Below, piece after piece: positions 49,296 to 59,554 of a DNA stretch of 64,000 nt (positions within the stretch are counted from its first letter, which is position 1; every line of letters starts with the position of its first letter). Source of the stretch: Mycobacterium paraffinicum (lineage in GTDB: Bacteria > Actinomycetota > Actinomycetes > Mycobacteriales > Mycobacteriaceae); the NCBI RefSeq assembly GCF_001907675.1, contig NZ_MPNT01000017.1:48643-112642 (forward strand), given 5' to 3'. The position numbers were made by a program, and so were the translations under genes. The notes beneath the pieces were generated by a model, which made no database searches, had not been told where the DNA came from, and saw only the letters and a list, made by a program, of their open reading frames with translations.

Positions 49296-49529
49296 CTAGC
49301 CCTCGTCCGCGCGCATCGACTCGCGGATCTGGGCCAACCGCTCGGCGGCGGCGCGCTCGCGCTCGTCGTATTGCTCGGCGACGGAACGGCCCTCGGGGGA
49401 CTCGGCGTCCAGTTCCGCGCCGCCCAAGGATGTCGCGTACCGACCTTCGATCTTCTCGCGCACGGACTCGAAGGTGGGCACACCGGCGCTGTCGTACCCG
49501 GGATCAGGCGGGGTGGGTTCGTCGGGCAT
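49296..49529 (-). CDS. Small conserved hypothetical protein
   Basis: Charged 77-aa protein from ATG 49529, 5 nt after the stop of the DUF6653 gene. The N-terminus is Pro/Asp-rich; residues 19-77 are likely helical (VREKIEGRYATSLG, then EGRSVAEQYDERERAAAERLAQIRESMR) and could be a coiled coil. It fits a small conserved mycobacterial hypothetical of unknown role near uvrA and Rv1639c. The kinase gene begins 31 nt downstream. Confidence 0.75.
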   Translation of the reverse strand: MPDEPTPPDPGYDSAGVPTFESVREKIEGRYATSLGGAELDAESPEGRSVAEQYDERERAAAERLAQIRESMRADEG

Positions 49530-49534
49530 GGTCG

Positions 49535-49978
49535 TTACGCTACTAAAAGCCCGGCCCGGTCCCGCCGCTCGCGCTCCCAATACCGCACCATTTGCTGCCA
49601 GTACACCAGCGTCAACGCCATCTGCACCGCAATGGCGATCGCCGCCGGCCGCGGTTGGCGGCGCCAGGCGGCGACCACCGCGCCCAGCGCGGCCACCGAC
49701 GTCAGCGCGCTGACCGCCATGGCCCCATCGCGCGGGCGCCGGCTGATCCACAGCTCCTCGCCGAGCATGGCGCGCGTCGACCACGCCCGCTGGTGAGCCG
49801 GCGCGCCGAACACGAACGGGTTCACGGCCAGCCACAGCGCAATCCACGCCGCGTGGCTGAAGCGCCGCGTCCATGGCGCCACCAGGATCAGCGGCGTGCT
49901 CGCCCAGCGGGTCCAGGCGCTCCACGGATTGCAGTGCCGCGCAAAGATCGCACGCCGAACCCGCGCAATGGAAGGCAC
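49535..49978 (-). CDS. DUF6653-type membrane protein
   Basis: Membrane protein of 147 aa, GTG 49978, 6 nt after the esterase stop. The N-terminal HCNPWSAWTRWASTPLIL, NPFVF and AMLGEELWI blocks resemble DUF6653. About four helices are predicted. No function is known. Tight spacing suggests co-transcription with the esterase and the kinase. Confidence 0.7.
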   Translation of the reverse strand: MPSIARVRRAIFARHCNPWSAWTRWASTPLILVAPWTRRFSHAAWIALWLAVNPFVFGAPAHQRAWSTRAMLGEELWISRRPRDGAMAVSALTSVAALGAVVAAWRRQPRPAAIAIAVQMALTLVYWQQMVRYWERERRDRAGLLVA

Positions 49979-49984
49979 CCGCGG

Positions 49985-51469
49985 CTACCGCGTGGCCGGG
50001 TTGGAACGGTCGGCCGGGACGACGACCGGAGTGGCGGGCGCGGGCGGGGTGGCGCCGGGCAACGGGGTCCGCGGAATCCCCGGAGTGCCCAGCCGGCCTG
50101 CCAGCCACGGCAGCGCGGCCGCGAAGACCCGGTCGGCGAACGGCCAGTCGTGCCTGCCGGGCTGCGCCACAACCGCGCAGTCGATGCCGTTGGCGCGCCC
50201 GAGCGCGCACAGCGAATAGGCGGCCGCGGTCTGGTTGCCGGGATCGGCCGCGGCCTCCCGACCGGCGAGCCGAATCGCGCCGCTGTCGGTCATCAGCGGG
50301 TCGTGCCGCCCAGCGGGCGGACCCGCGGAGGAGATCGCAAACCAGCCGGCCACGTCGCTGTACGGCCCGTGCCGGCTGATCACCGTCGTCGGGTCGAACG
50401 CGGCCCACGCGTCGGCGTTTCCGCCGAAGAGCCGGGCGATGGTTTGTGCCTTGTTTCCGGCGTTAGGGAAGAAGTCGCCGGCCACGTCGACGAACGCGCT
50501 GAACATGTCGGGGTGCATCACGGTCAGGTCCACCGCGCAGGTCCCGCCCATCGACCACCCGGCGATGCCCCAGTTGGACCGGTCCCGGCTGACGCCGAAT
50601 TTCGAAACCATGTATGGCACAACGTCTTTGGCCAGGTGGTCGGCGGCGTTACCGCGGACGCCGTTGACGCATTCGGTGTCGTTGTTGAAGGCCCCGCCGG
50701 AGTCGACGAACACCAGCACCGGAGCCTTTCCGTCGTGGGCGGCCGCGAAGTCGTCGATCGTCTTGACCGCGTTGCCCGCTCTGGTCCAGTCCGCGGGGGT
50801 GTTGAACTGGCCCCCGATCATCATGACCGTCGGCAGCGCTGGCGGCGGGCTGCTGGTGAACCATGCGGGCGGCAGGTAAACCAGCTCACCGCGGTGCTTG
50901 AAATGCGATGCGTCGGAGGGGATCACCACCGGGATCACGCTGCCGTGCGGCGGCCGCGCCCGCTTGGCGGCCATGGCGGTGACGGTGGCCGGGTCGGTCT
51001 GGTCGGGCAGCGGGCCGGAGGTGAGCTGGTTCCACGCGGCCTGCACGGTGGGGAAGTAGCCGACCCACAGGTTGAGCACCAGGGCCGCGCACAGGGCGCA
51101 CAGCGGGATGGCGATCAGCCCGGCGCCGCGCCGCCAGCCGCGCGCGCTGCGCCAGCCGAGGATCAGCACCGCCACCGCCGTGCCGGTCAGCGCGATCCAG
51201 AGCCACAGCGCGACCGGCGCGGGCTCGTCGGACAGGCCGCGGTCCACGATGTACCAGTGCGTCAGGTAGGCGGCGGCAGCGCCGCCCAAGGCAGCCGCCG
51301 GCAGCCAGACCGTCCGCCACCGGCGCGATCGCCAGCCCACGGCCATCGTCAGCACCGCGGCGGTCACCACCTGGGTTGTGATGGGCACCCAGCCGTGCAT
51401 CAGGGACGTGTGACTACTTGCCAGCAACTGCGTCGTGGCGTTGGTCGTGGACGCGGTCACGGCATTCAT
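49985..51469 (-). CDS. Membrane-anchored esterase, alpha/beta hydrolase (Rv1639c-like)
   Basis: Protein of 494 aa. Four N-terminal helices (residues 30-140) anchor an esterase-D-type hydrolase domain (about 180-465). The nucleophile elbow is GIAGWSMGG (S306), the acid is probably in the VDVAGDFFP region and the His in QPGRHDWPFA. The fold resembles mycolyltransferase/Fbp-related and esterase D proteins, so a role on an envelope substrate is plausible. It follows lysX by 75 nt on the same strand, as in M. tuberculosis. Confidence 0.85.
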   Translation of the reverse strand: MNAVTASTTNATTQLLASSHTSLMHGWVPITTQVVTAAVLTMAVGWRSRRWRTVWLPAAALGGAAAAYLTHWYIVDRGLSDEPAPVALWLWIALTGTAVAVLILGWRSARGWRRGAGLIAIPLCALCAALVLNLWVGYFPTVQAAWNQLTSGPLPDQTDPATVTAMAAKRARPPHGSVIPVVIPSDASHFKHRGELVYLPPAWFTSSPPPALPTVMMIGGQFNTPADWTRAGNAVKTIDDFAAAHDGKAPVLVFVDSGGAFNNDTECVNGVRGNAADHLAKDVVPYMVSKFGVSRDRSNWGIAGWSMGGTCAVDLTVMHPDMFSAFVDVAGDFFPNAGNKAQTIARLFGGNADAWAAFDPTTVISRHGPYSDVAGWFAISSAGPPAGRHDPLMTDSGAIRLAGREAAADPGNQTAAAYSLCALGRANGIDCAVVAQPGRHDWPFADRVFAAALPWLAGRLGTPGIPRTPLPGATPPAPATPVVVPADRSNPATR

Positions 51470-51544
51470 TGTGATCGATTGTTAACCGGCCTGGAACATA
51501 TTCACCGAATGTTCGCCGTCGGCCGCCCGCGCTCGCGGGGCGGC

Positions 51545-54500
51545 TCAGTGCGGCTTGGCCAGCGGAAACGGCAGCGTCTCGCGGATGCTGCGGCCCGTTA
51601 TGAGCATGACGAGCCGATCGATGCCCATGCCGAGCCCGCCGGTGGGCGGCATCGCGTACTCCATGGCTTGCAGGAAGTCCTCGTCGAGCTCCATCGCCTC
51701 GGGGTCGCCGCCGGCGGCCAGCAGCGACTGTTCCTGCAGGCGGCGCCGCTGCTCCACCGGATCGGTGAGCTCGCTGTAGGCGGTCCCCAGCTCGACCCCC
51801 CACGCCACCAGGTCCCACCGTTCGGCGACGCCGTGCCGGCTGCGATGCGGCCGGGTCAACGGCGAGACGGAGGTCGGGAAGTCGATGTAGAAGGTGGGTC
51901 CCTCGGTGCGGTCCTCGACCAGGTGCTCGTAGAGCTCGAGCACCACGGCGCCGGCGTCCCAGTGCGCGCGATACGGGATGTGGGCGGCGTCGGAAAGTTT
52001 GCGCAGCACGGGCAGGGGTGTGTCGGGATCGATGTGCTCCCCGAGCGCCTCGGACACCGCGTCGTGCACCGTCTTGACCGGCCAGTTCCCGGAGATGTCG
52101 ACCGGGTGCAGCCCGCCGTCACAGCGGGGCCGCAGCACGGTCTGCTCCCCGTGGGCCGCCTGCGCGGCGTTCTGGATGAGCTCGCGGCAGCCGTCGATCC
52201 AGACGGTGTAGTCGGCGTGCGCCTGGTAGGCCTCCAGCAGGGTGAACTCCGGGTTGTGGCTGAAGTCGACGCCCTCGTTGCGGAAGGCCCGGCCCAGCTC
52301 GAACACCCGCTCCACGCCGCCGACGCACAACCGCTTCAGGTACAGCTCCGGCGCGATGCGCAGGAACAGGTCCATGTCGTAGGTGTTGATGTGGGTGACG
52401 AACGGCCGGGCGGTCGCACCGCCGTGGATCTGCTGCAGGATCGGCGTCTCGACCTCGACGAAACCCTTGGCGAACAACGTTTCCCGCACGGAGCGCAGGA
52501 CGCCGCTGCGGGCCGTGATCAGCTCGCGGGATTCGGGGTTGACCGCCAGGTCGACGTAGCGGGTCCGCACCCGCGCCTCCGGGTCGGTCAGCCCGTTCCA
52601 CTTGTTCGGCAGCGGCCGCAGGCACTTCCCGATCATCCGCCAGTCGCGCACGATCAGGGAGCGGGTTCCGTTCTTGGAGAAGCCCATGTGACCGGTCATC
52701 TCGACCAGGTCGCCGAGATCGATGGCCGCGGTGAAATCCGCCGTGCGGCCCTGCTCCAGGCGCGAATTGTCCAGCAGGACTTGCAATTCGCCCGACCAGT
52801 CCCGCAGCTGGGCGAACAGCACGCCGCCGTAGTCGCGAATCCGCAAGATCCGGCCCGACACCGAGACGGCCTCCTGGTCGTCGGCGTCCAGCGCCCGGGA
52901 AACGGTGTGGCTGGGCGGGGAGCCGACCGGATAGGCGTCAATGCCCTTGCGTCGCAGGACTTTCAGCTTGGCCAGCCGAACCCGGACCTGCTCGGGCAGG
53001 CGGGCTCTTGACTCTTCGAGTTCCGCGTCGTCGCGTCGCTGCTGCAGCTCGCTCACGTCGGGCGCCGAGCCGTCGTGATGCAACAGGCCCGACTCCGCCA
53101 GCCGGGCGGGCACCGCGGGGTGATGGCCGGTGTGCACCCTGTCGCGCCGGGTAAACGGCAACACCAGGAAGCCCTCCGCGATCACCGAGGCGACGCCCAC
53201 CCGGGGGATCAGCCGCGCGTCCTCGTAGCAGGCGTAGCGCGGAACCCAGTCGGGTTGGTACTTCATGTTCGAGCGATACAGCGTCTCCAGCTGCCACCAC
53301 CGCGAGAAGAACAGCAGCAACCCCCGCCACAACCGGGCGACCGGGCCGGCGCCGAGTTGGGCGCCTTGCTCGAACGCCGAGCGGAACATTGCGAAGTTCA
53401 GCGAAATCCGGCTGATACCAAGGGTTTCGGCGGTCAGGGCGAGCTCGCTGACCATCAGCTCGATGGTGCCGTTGGGCGATTGCGGGGAACGGCGCATCAG
53501 GTCCAGGGAGACACCCGTGGTTCCCCACGGGACCAGTGACAGCATCGCCACGACGGCGCCGTCCCGGTCCAGGGCCTCGACCAGGAGGCAATCCCCGTCG
53601 GCCGGATCGCCGAGCCGGCCCAGCGCCATGGAGAAGCCGCGCTCGGTCTGGGTGTCACGCCAGGCGTCGGCGCGGGTGATGGTCTGGGCCATCTCCTCGG
53701 CCGAGATGTCCCGGTGCCGCCGGATGCGCACGGTCAGCCCGGCCCGGCGGGCCCGCGTCACGGCCTGGCGCACCCCGCGCATGTCGGGGCCCGACAGCCG
53801 GAAGTCGGCGGTCCGCAGAATCGCCTCGTCGCCCAACTCGAGCGCGTTCAGCCCGGCCTCCCGGTACACCCGGGCCCCCTGCGTGCTGGCGCCCATGACG
53901 CCCGGCGCCCAGCCGTAGGCCTGGCACAGCCCCAGCCAGGCGTCGATGGCCTGCGGCCAGGCCCGGGGTTCGCCGATCGGGTCGCCGCTGGCCAGGCACA
54001 CGCCGACCTCGACGCGGTAGGTGATGGCGGCGCGGCCGCTGGGCGCGAATACCACCGACTTGTCGCGGCGGGTCGCGAAGTAGCCCAGCGAGTCGTTCTT
54101 GCCGTACAGCTCGAGGAGCCCGCGGATGGCCGACTCGTCCTCACCCGTCAGCGCGTTGTCGGCCCGCTGGGACTGGAACAGCACGATGGTCGCCATGATC
54201 AGCGCCAGCGCGCCGAACAGTCCGAAGATGGCGTTGAGGAACACGTGCGGCTTGCCGGTGAACAGGTCCGGGTCGGCCAGGGCGAAGCCGACCACCCGGT
54301 TGGCGACGTAGGGCAGGCGGTCTTGGCGCGCCAGCGTTCCGGGCCACAACTCGACCAGGCCCCAGGACACCAGGATCCCGATCACGTCCCCGGCGACGAG
54401 CACCGCGGCGGCCTTGACCAGCGCGCCCTTTCTGACCTTGGCCCAGAACTCTCGGTAGGCCAGCACCAGCAGGACGATCGCGACGATGTGCACCGCGAAC

Positions 54501-54943
54501 CCGAGGTTCTCCCCGAAGGTTTCGGCGGGAGTGTTGTCGCCCGCGGCGATGTCGGCGGCGTTCAGCGCGGCGGCGAGGATCATCTGGCCGAGCAGCACCA
54601 GCCAGGCGATCCGTTTCCGCGCGGTCAGGGCCGCCGCCAGCAGCGCCAGCACGAACGACCACGCGATGCTGGTGTCGGGGAAGTTGAACAGGTAGTCGTT
54701 GATGAACTCGCGCGGGACTTTGATCACCCACCGGAGCGCCGGGGACACGCTGGCCAGCAACGACACGGTGGCGATGACGCCCACGATCCACCCGGCCGCC
54801 GCCGGCACCCAGCGATACCGGGACTGCGACCGACCGCGGGGCCCCGAACGGCGCCCCGAACGAGATGAAGCGAGTGTCACAGACCGCGAGGATATGCCCT
54901 CAATCCGTGAAAAGCTTGGCGAAGCGCTAAGAGTGGCCGGCAA
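51545..54943 (-). CDS. lysX: Bifunctional lysylphosphatidylglycerol synthase/lysyl-tRNA synthetase
   Basis: LysX, 1132 aa from TTG 54943; an in-frame TAA is two codons upstream, and GISSRSVTL just after the start matches M. tuberculosis LysX, so later starts are unlikely. Residues 45-245 have six or seven helices (flippase-like). Residues 270-600 are a DUF2156 domain that transfers lysine to phosphatidylglycerol. The rest is a class II lysyl-tRNA synthetase with OB fold, motif 2 [18 protein letters not shown] and motif 3 [11 protein letters not shown]. Lysinylated lipid protects against cationic peptides and helps survival in macrophages. It leads a minus-strand string of five genes. Confidence 0.96.
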   Translation of the reverse strand: MPATLSASPSFSRIEGISSRSVTLASSRSGRRSGPRGRSQSRYRWVPAAAGWIVGVIATVSLLASVSPALRWVIKVPREFINDYLFNFPDTSIAWSFVLALLAAALTARKRIAWLVLLGQMILAAALNAADIAAGDNTPAETFGENLGFAVHIVAIVLLVLAYREFWAKVRKGALVKAAAVLVAGDVIGILVSWGLVELWPGTLARQDRLPYVANRVVGFALADPDLFTGKPHVFLNAIFGLFGALALIMATIVLFQSQRADNALTGEDESAIRGLLELYGKNDSLGYFATRRDKSVVFAPSGRAAITYRVEVGVCLASGDPIGEPRAWPQAIDAWLGLCQAYGWAPGVMGASTQGARVYREAGLNALELGDEAILRTADFRLSGPDMRGVRQAVTRARRAGLTVRIRRHRDISAEEMAQTITRADAWRDTQTERGFSMALGRLGDPADGDCLLVEALDRDGAVVAMLSLVPWGTTGVSLDLMRRSPQSPNGTIELMVSELALTAETLGISRISLNFAMFRSAFEQGAQLGAGPVARLWRGLLLFFSRWWQLETLYRSNMKYQPDWVPRYACYEDARLIPRVGVASVIAEGFLVLPFTRRDRVHTGHHPAVPARLAESGLLHHDGSAPDVSELQQRRDDAELEESRARLPEQVRVRLAKLKVLRRKGIDAYPVGSPPSHTVSRALDADDQEAVSVSGRILRIRDYGGVLFAQLRDWSGELQVLLDNSRLEQGRTADFTAAIDLGDLVEMTGHMGFSKNGTRSLIVRDWRMIGKCLRPLPNKWNGLTDPEARVRTRYVDLAVNPESRELITARSGVLRSVRETLFAKGFVEVETPILQQIHGGATARPFVTHINTYDMDLFLRIAPELYLKRLCVGGVERVFELGRAFRNEGVDFSHNPEFTLLEAYQAHADYTVWIDGCRELIQNAAQAAHGEQTVLRPRCDGGLHPVDISGNWPVKTVHDAVSEALGEHIDPDTPLPVLRKLSDAAHIPYRAHWDAGAVVLELYEHLVEDRTEGPTFYIDFPTSVSPLTRPHRSRHGVAERWDLVAWGVELGTAYSELTDPVEQRRRLQEQSLLAAGGDPEAMELDEDFLQAMEYAMPPTGGLGMGIDRLVMLITGRSIRETLPFPLAKPH

Positions 54944-55308
54944 TAGTTAGTCCGGGTGCCGAAGGCCGCCGGACGGGGGTCGGGGGCGAAGTGCGGAAAG
55001 CCGCCCCGTGGCTGCTAAACTGGCGATCGCGACCATCCCGGCGAAGGCCAGGAAACAGTAAGTGGAGTCCCACTCCCACCGCGAGCCACGAGATTTCTTC
55101 AAGGCTTGGCGGTCCGGTCACAGGCATCGCGCATGTCTGTTCCGCGAGCGACGCGGGCGGCTTGCCCATCGGCAAGCCTCGATCGGTCGGCATTGGGCCC
55201 TGCTATTGCAGGGCTTTTCTGCTGGTGGTGTGGTGTTTCCGCCGCTGGATCCGGACCAGGCCTGGCCGTGGATCGCAGGACACCTATAAGCCCAACAAGG
55301 GAGGCCCC
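54944..55308 (+). promoter_or_regulatory. infC operon leader region
   Basis: About 365 nt between the divergent lysX and infC starts with no supported gene. It contains two stacked hairpins on the plus strand: an 8-bp stem at 55159-55178 (GGCTTGCC and GGCAAGCC) and a terminator-like hairpin at 55197-55218. infC-rpmI-rplT operons are controlled in Firmicutes by an L20-binding leader that causes premature termination. This leader may serve a similar role, but no L20-site mimic was confirmed. Confidence 0.5.
55197..55218 (+). terminator. Intrinsic-terminator-like hairpin in the infC leader
   Basis: GCCCTGC-TATT-GCAGGGC followed directly by TTTT, 90 nt before the infC start. A U-tract after a GC stem is uncommon in mycobacteria. 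Its position suggests attenuation rather than the end of an upstream gene, since the only upstream gene (lysX) is divergent. Confidence 0.6.
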
Positions 55309-55917
<609 letters not shown>

Positions 55918-55947
55918 CCCGGCACGAAACGAAGAATCAGAGGAAAA

Positions 55948-56142
55948 ATGCCCAAGGCCAAGACCCACAGCGGGGCTTCGAAGCGGTTCCGGCGCACCGG
56001 AACCGGCAAGATCCTGCGCGAGAAAGCGAACCGCCGGCACCTGTTCGAGCACAAGCCGTCCACCCGTACTCGTCGTCTGGAAGGCCGCACCACCGTGTCG
56101 GCCAACGACACCAAGCGGGTCAACAAGCTGCTGAACGGCTGA
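55948..56142 (+). CDS. rpmI: 50S ribosomal protein L35
   Basis: L35, 64 aa, with AGAGGAAAA ribosome site. [20 protein letters not shown] and the basic [13 protein letters not shown] region are typical. It is 30 nt after infC and co-transcribed. Confidence 0.97.
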   Translation: MPKAKTHSGASKRFRRTGTGKILREKANRRHLFEHKPSTRTRRLEGRTTVSANDTKRVNKLLNG

Positions 56143-56210
56143 CCGTCAACTAGCCGAGCGCCGGCGCCGCTGCCGGCACCCGACCATTTACTTAGAGAGT
56201 AGGAACACCC

Positions 56211-56606
56211 ATGGCACGCGTGAAGCGGGCGGTCAACGCCCAAAAGAAGAGGCGCAGCATTCTCAAGGCCTCGAAGGGCTATCGCGGCCAGCGCTCGCGG
56301 CTCTACCGCAAAGCCAAAGAGCAGCAACTGCATTCGCTGAACTACGCCTACCGCGACCGCCGCGCGCGCAAGGGCGAGTTCCGGAAACTGTGGATCTCGA
56401 GGATCAATGCGGCGGCGCGCGCCAACGACATCACCTACAACCGGCTGATCCAGGGTCTGAAGGCCGCCGGTGTGGAAGTGGACCGCAAGAACCTCGCCGA
56501 CATCGCGATCACCGACCCCGCGGCGTTCACCGCGCTGGTCGACGTCGCCCGGGCTGCGCTGCCCGAGGACGTCAACGCCCCGTCGGATTCCGGAGAGGCC
56601 GCCTAG
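56211..56606 (+). CDS. rplT: 50S ribosomal protein L20
   Basis: L20, 131 aa, ATG after AGAGAGTAGGAA. The basic N-terminus [33 protein letters not shown] and [16 protein letters not shown] are diagnostic. L20 starts 50S assembly on 23S rRNA and represses this operon in other bacteria. The C-terminal tail is acidic. Its stop TAG is in frame with, and 3 nt before, the proposed tsnR start. Confidence 0.97.
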   Translation: MARVKRAVNAQKKRRSILKASKGYRGQRSRLYRKAKEQQLHSLNYAYRDRRARKGEFRKLWISRINAAARANDITYNRLIQGLKAAGVEVDRKNLADIAITDPAAFTALVDVARAALPEDVNAPSDSGEAA

Positions 56607-56609
56607 CCC

Positions 56610-57401
56610 CTGCTGACCGAACGTTCGGCCCGCGTCGCCGCGGCGGTCAAACTGCATCGGCACGTCGGCCGGCGGCGGGCGGGCCGATTCCTGGCCGAGG
56701 GCCCCAACCTGGTCGAGGCCGCGGCCGCCCGCGGCCTGGTCCGTGATGTCTTCGCCACCGAAGCCGCCGCACAACGGTATGCGTCTTTGCTTGCCGTGCA
56801 GCGTGATTCGGTCCACCTGGTCACCGAGCGGGCCGCAAAGGCGCTGTCGGACACCGTCACCCCCACCGGGCTGGTGGCGGTGTGCGACATGCCGTCCACC
56901 CGGCTGGCGGACGTGCTGGCCGGATCGCCCCGGCTGGTCGCGGTCGCCGTCGAGATCGGCGAGCCCGGCAATGCCGGCACGGTCATCCGCATCGCCGACG
57001 CCATGGGCGCCGACGGCGTGATCCTCGGCGGGCACAGCGTCGACCCGTACAACGGCAAGTGCCTGCGCGCCTCGGCCGGCAGCATCTTCTCGATCCCGGT
57101 CGTCGTGGCGCCCGACGCCCCCGCGGCGCTGGGCGCCCTGCGCGGGGCGGGGCTGCAGGTGCTGGCCACCACGGTCGACGGCGAGACGCGGCTCGACGAG
57201 GCCGCCGACCTGCTCGGCCGGCCCACGGCGTGGCTGTTCGGCCCCGAATCACAGGGCCTGCCAAGCGAAGTCGCGGCGGCGGCCGATCACCGCATGCGCA
57301 TCCCGATGGCAGGCGGGGCGGAGAGCCTGAACGTGGCCTCCGCCGCGGCGATCTGCCTCTACCAGAGCGCGCAGGCGCTGGGCGTCTTCAGGCGGCCCTG
57401 A
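56610..57401 (+). CDS. tsnR: SpoU-family RNA 2'-O-methyltransferase (TsnR), CTG start
   Basis: SPOUT methyltransferase of about 263 aa. Residues 1-90 are the substrate-binding domain (HRHVGRRRAGRFLAEGPNLVEAA). The C-terminal trefoil knot shows GEPGNAGTVIRIADAMGADG, LFGPESQGL and IPMAGGAESLNVASAAAICLYQ. It methylates rRNA or tRNA ribose with SAM. The conserved N-terminus starts right after the rplT stop, yet no ATG, GTG or TTG is in frame before TTG 56787. CTG 56610, with GGAGAGG 12 nt upstream, is the likely start. Translation may be coupled to rplT. Confidence 0.9.
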   Translation: MLTERSARVAAAVKLHRHVGRRRAGRFLAEGPNLVEAAAARGLVRDVFATEAAAQRYASLLAVQRDSVHLVTERAAKALSDTVTPTGLVAVCDMPSTRLADVLAGSPRLVAVAVEIGEPGNAGTVIRIADAMGADGVILGGHSVDPYNGKCLRASAGSIFSIPVVVAPDAPAALGALRGAGLQVLATTVDGETRLDEAADLLGRPTAWLFGPESQGLPSEVAAAADHRMRIPMAGGAESLNVASAAAICLYQSAQALGVFRRP

Positions 57402-58431
57402 CGCGCCCTCGGGCGGGCCGCAGACCCGCCAGCGACAGCGTCCCGTGCACCAGCGAGCCGGCGCGCTCCATCAGCGCCTTGGCCGGGTCGAGGGGCGAGC
57501 GGGGCTTCGGGGGGAAGTAGTGCATCGGCAGCCCGCGGCGGTCGCGGGGCGGCGCCATGAACGTCGGCGCCTCCACCAACGGCGCGTTGCTGGGCAGCCG
57601 GCCCTCCGCCCGGCGGTAGGCGGCCAGCGCGCGCGGGTGCAGCCGGATCTCGTCTGGCACCGCCAGGAAGGCCAGCTCGACCAGCTTGCCGAACAGGCGC
57701 AACAGCACCTCGTCGCCCGGGGTCCAGCGCATGCCCGCCTTCTCGCGAACGGCCGGCTCGAACAGGCCGGCCGCGATCCAGCGCTGGCCGGCCACCAGCG
57801 GCTTGAACATCTGGTCCCAGATCGGCGTGGGCATCAGCACGAACTTCGGCTTCGGGATCCGGATTTGGAAGATGTCCAGCGTCGCCCGGTTGATCTCGAG
57901 TTCCTCGCGGCAGACCCGATCCCAGTACTCGCAGAATTCCTCCCAGGAGCCGGGCACGGGGCGCATGCTCACCCCGTACATCCGGTACCACCGCACATGC
58001 TCGTCGAACAGCTGCCTTTTCTCGGCCTCCGTCAGGCCGCCGCAGAAGTATTCGGCCACCTTGATCACCAGCATGAAGAAGGTCGCGTGCGCCCAGTAGA
58101 ACGTTTCGGGGTTCAGCGCGTGATACCGGCGCCCGGACGCGTCGACGCCCTTGATGGTGTGGTGGTAGCTCGTGATCTGCCGCCCGGTCGCGGCGGCGCG
58201 CTCACCGTCGTAGACGACGCCCATGATGGGGTACACCGAGCGGGCCACCCGCTGCAGGGGCTCGCGCAGCAGGATCGAGTGCTCCTCGACGCCGGCGCCC
58301 AGCTCCGGATACATGTTCTGGATCGCGCCGATCCACACGCCCATCATTCCCGTGCGGAGATCGCCGAAGTACTTCCAGGTGAGCGAATCCGGTCCCAGAG
58401 GATCGTCGGATGTCGTTGGAATGGCAGTCAT
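57388..58431 (-). CDS. DUF2236 (MpaB/Lcp-type oxygenase-like) protein, Rv1645c-like
   Basis: Protein of 347 aa, ATG 58431. It matches DUF2236, the family of the latex-clearing protein and MpaB oxygenases. Blocks are YFGDLRTGMMGVWIGAIQNM, HHTIKGVDASGRRYHALNPE(T)FYWAHATF, and RWYRMYGVS with catalytic-type Arg and His residues for haem b. There is no signal peptide. A role in redox or lipid degradation is possible but not known. The 3' end overlaps tsnR by 14 bp (convergent). A palindrome 28 nt upstream of the start is a likely operator. Confidence 0.85.
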   Translation of the reverse strand: MTAIPTTSDDPLGPDSLTWKYFGDLRTGMMGVWIGAIQNMYPELGAGVEEHSILLREPLQRVARSVYPIMGVVYDGERAAATGRQITSYHHTIKGVDASGRRYHALNPETFYWAHATFFMLVIKVAEYFCGGLTEAEKRQLFDEHVRWYRMYGVSMRPVPGSWEEFCEYWDRVCREELEINRATLDIFQIRIPKPKFVLMPTPIWDQMFKPLVAGQRWIAAGLFEPAVREKAGMRWTPGDEVLLRLFGKLVELAFLAVPDEIRLHPRALAAYRRAEGRLPSNAPLVEAPTFMAPPRDRRGLPMHYFPPKPRSPLDPAKALMERAGSLVHGTLSLAGLRPARGRVRAA

Positions 58432-58459
58432 CTCGGCCTCCTGCGCTCACGATAACTTT

Positions 58460-58475
58460 GACAACGGACGTTGTC
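58460..58475. promoter_or_regulatory. Palindromic operator upstream of the DUF2236 gene
   Basis: GACAACG-GA-CGTTGTC, a perfect 7-bp inverted repeat with a 2-nt centre, 28 nt before the DUF2236 start and 148 nt before the divergent cyclase. Size and symmetry suit a TetR-family dimer. No regulator is encoded next to it. Confidence 0.5.
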
Positions 58476-58622
58476 TACGATTTCGGCCGCGCGTGCCCGC
58501 GGGTGTTATCGACCGTCGACAGCGGCGTGCCACCGTCGTGATCAGGCGATACGTTGCGGGCTGTGCCACGCTCGCGCGACCCTTAATTGCCCGCGTCCCG
58601 TGGAAGGAAATAACCTGGCCAG

Positions 58623-59537
58623 GTGGAACTCGCGCGTCGCGATTCGGATTCGGGCGGGCCCGAAGAACCGACCGTGACGGCATCCGATCCGCCGCGGGGT
58701 TCTTCGGTCTCGGTGCACAACGCGACGCAGTGGCTGCACAACCGGAACCGCAGCCCGGGCGCGGTCGCCTTCATCCGCCGGGCACGACGACTGTTGCCCG
58801 GCGATCCCGAGTTCGGCGACCCACTCTCCACGGCCGGCGACGGTGGGCCGCGCGCCGCGGCGCGCGCCGCCGACCGGCTGCTGGGGGACCGCGACGCGGT
58901 GTCCCGTGAGGTCGGCCTCGGGCTCTTGCAGGTGTGGCAGGCGCTGACCGAGTCGGTGTCCCGACGGCCGGCCAACCCGGAGGTCACCCTGGTCTTCACC
59001 GACCTCGTTGGCTTCTCGTCGTGGTCCTTGCAAGCCGGCGACGAGGCGGCGCTCACCCTGCTGCGACACGTAGCGCGCGCCGTCGAGCCGCCGCTGCTGG
59101 ACGCCGGCGGCCACATCGTCAAACGGATGGGCGACGGCCTGATGGCCGTGTTCGGCGATCCGACGGTCGCCGTGCGCGCGGTGCTGGCCGCCAAAGAGGC
59201 GTTGAGGTCGGTCGAGGTGGCGGGCTACACGCCGCGGATGCGCGTCGGGATCCACACCGGCCGGCCCCAGCGGATGGCCTCCGACTGGCTCGGGGTCGAC
59301 GTCAACATCGCCGCGCGGGTGATGGAACGGGCCACCAAGGGCGGGGTGATGGTGTCAGGTTCGACACTCGACCTGATCGCCCAGAGCGAACTGGACGCGA
59401 TGGGTGTCGTCGCCAAACGCGCACGTAAACCGGTGTTTGCGGGGAAGACGCCTGGCGTCCCGGCCGACTTGGCGATATATCGTCTGCGGACTCATAGGGA
59501 GTTGACAGCGCCGGATCACACTTCCGAAACAAATTAG
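58623..59537 (+). CDS. Class III adenylate cyclase, soluble (Rv1647-like)
   Basis: Cyclase of 304 aa, GTG 58623. Residues 1-110 are a helical N-terminal domain without membrane segments; residues 115-290 are the catalytic domain. The metal Asp is in LVFTDLVGFSSW, the second in KRMGDGLMAVFG, and the Asn/Arg are in GVDVNIAARVMERA, so it looks active. The M. tuberculosis homologue Rv1647 has catalytic activity as a homodimer. The PE17 gene that I recall just upstream of it in M. tuberculosis is absent here. It runs into the rhomboid-like gene (17 nt). Confidence 0.9.
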   Translation: MELARRDSDSGGPEEPTVTASDPPRGSSVSVHNATQWLHNRNRSPGAVAFIRRARRLLPGDPEFGDPLSTAGDGGPRAAARAADRLLGDRDAVSREVGLGLLQVWQALTESVSRRPANPEVTLVFTDLVGFSSWSLQAGDEAALTLLRHVARAVEPPLLDAGGHIVKRMGDGLMAVFGDPTVAVRAVLAAKEALRSVEVAGYTPRMRVGIHTGRPQRMASDWLGVDVNIAARVMERATKGGVMVSGSTLDLIAQSELDAMGVVAKRARKPVFAGKTPGVPADLAIYRLRTHRELTAPDHTSETN

Positions 59538-59554
59538 CCGACATACTGGATGCA

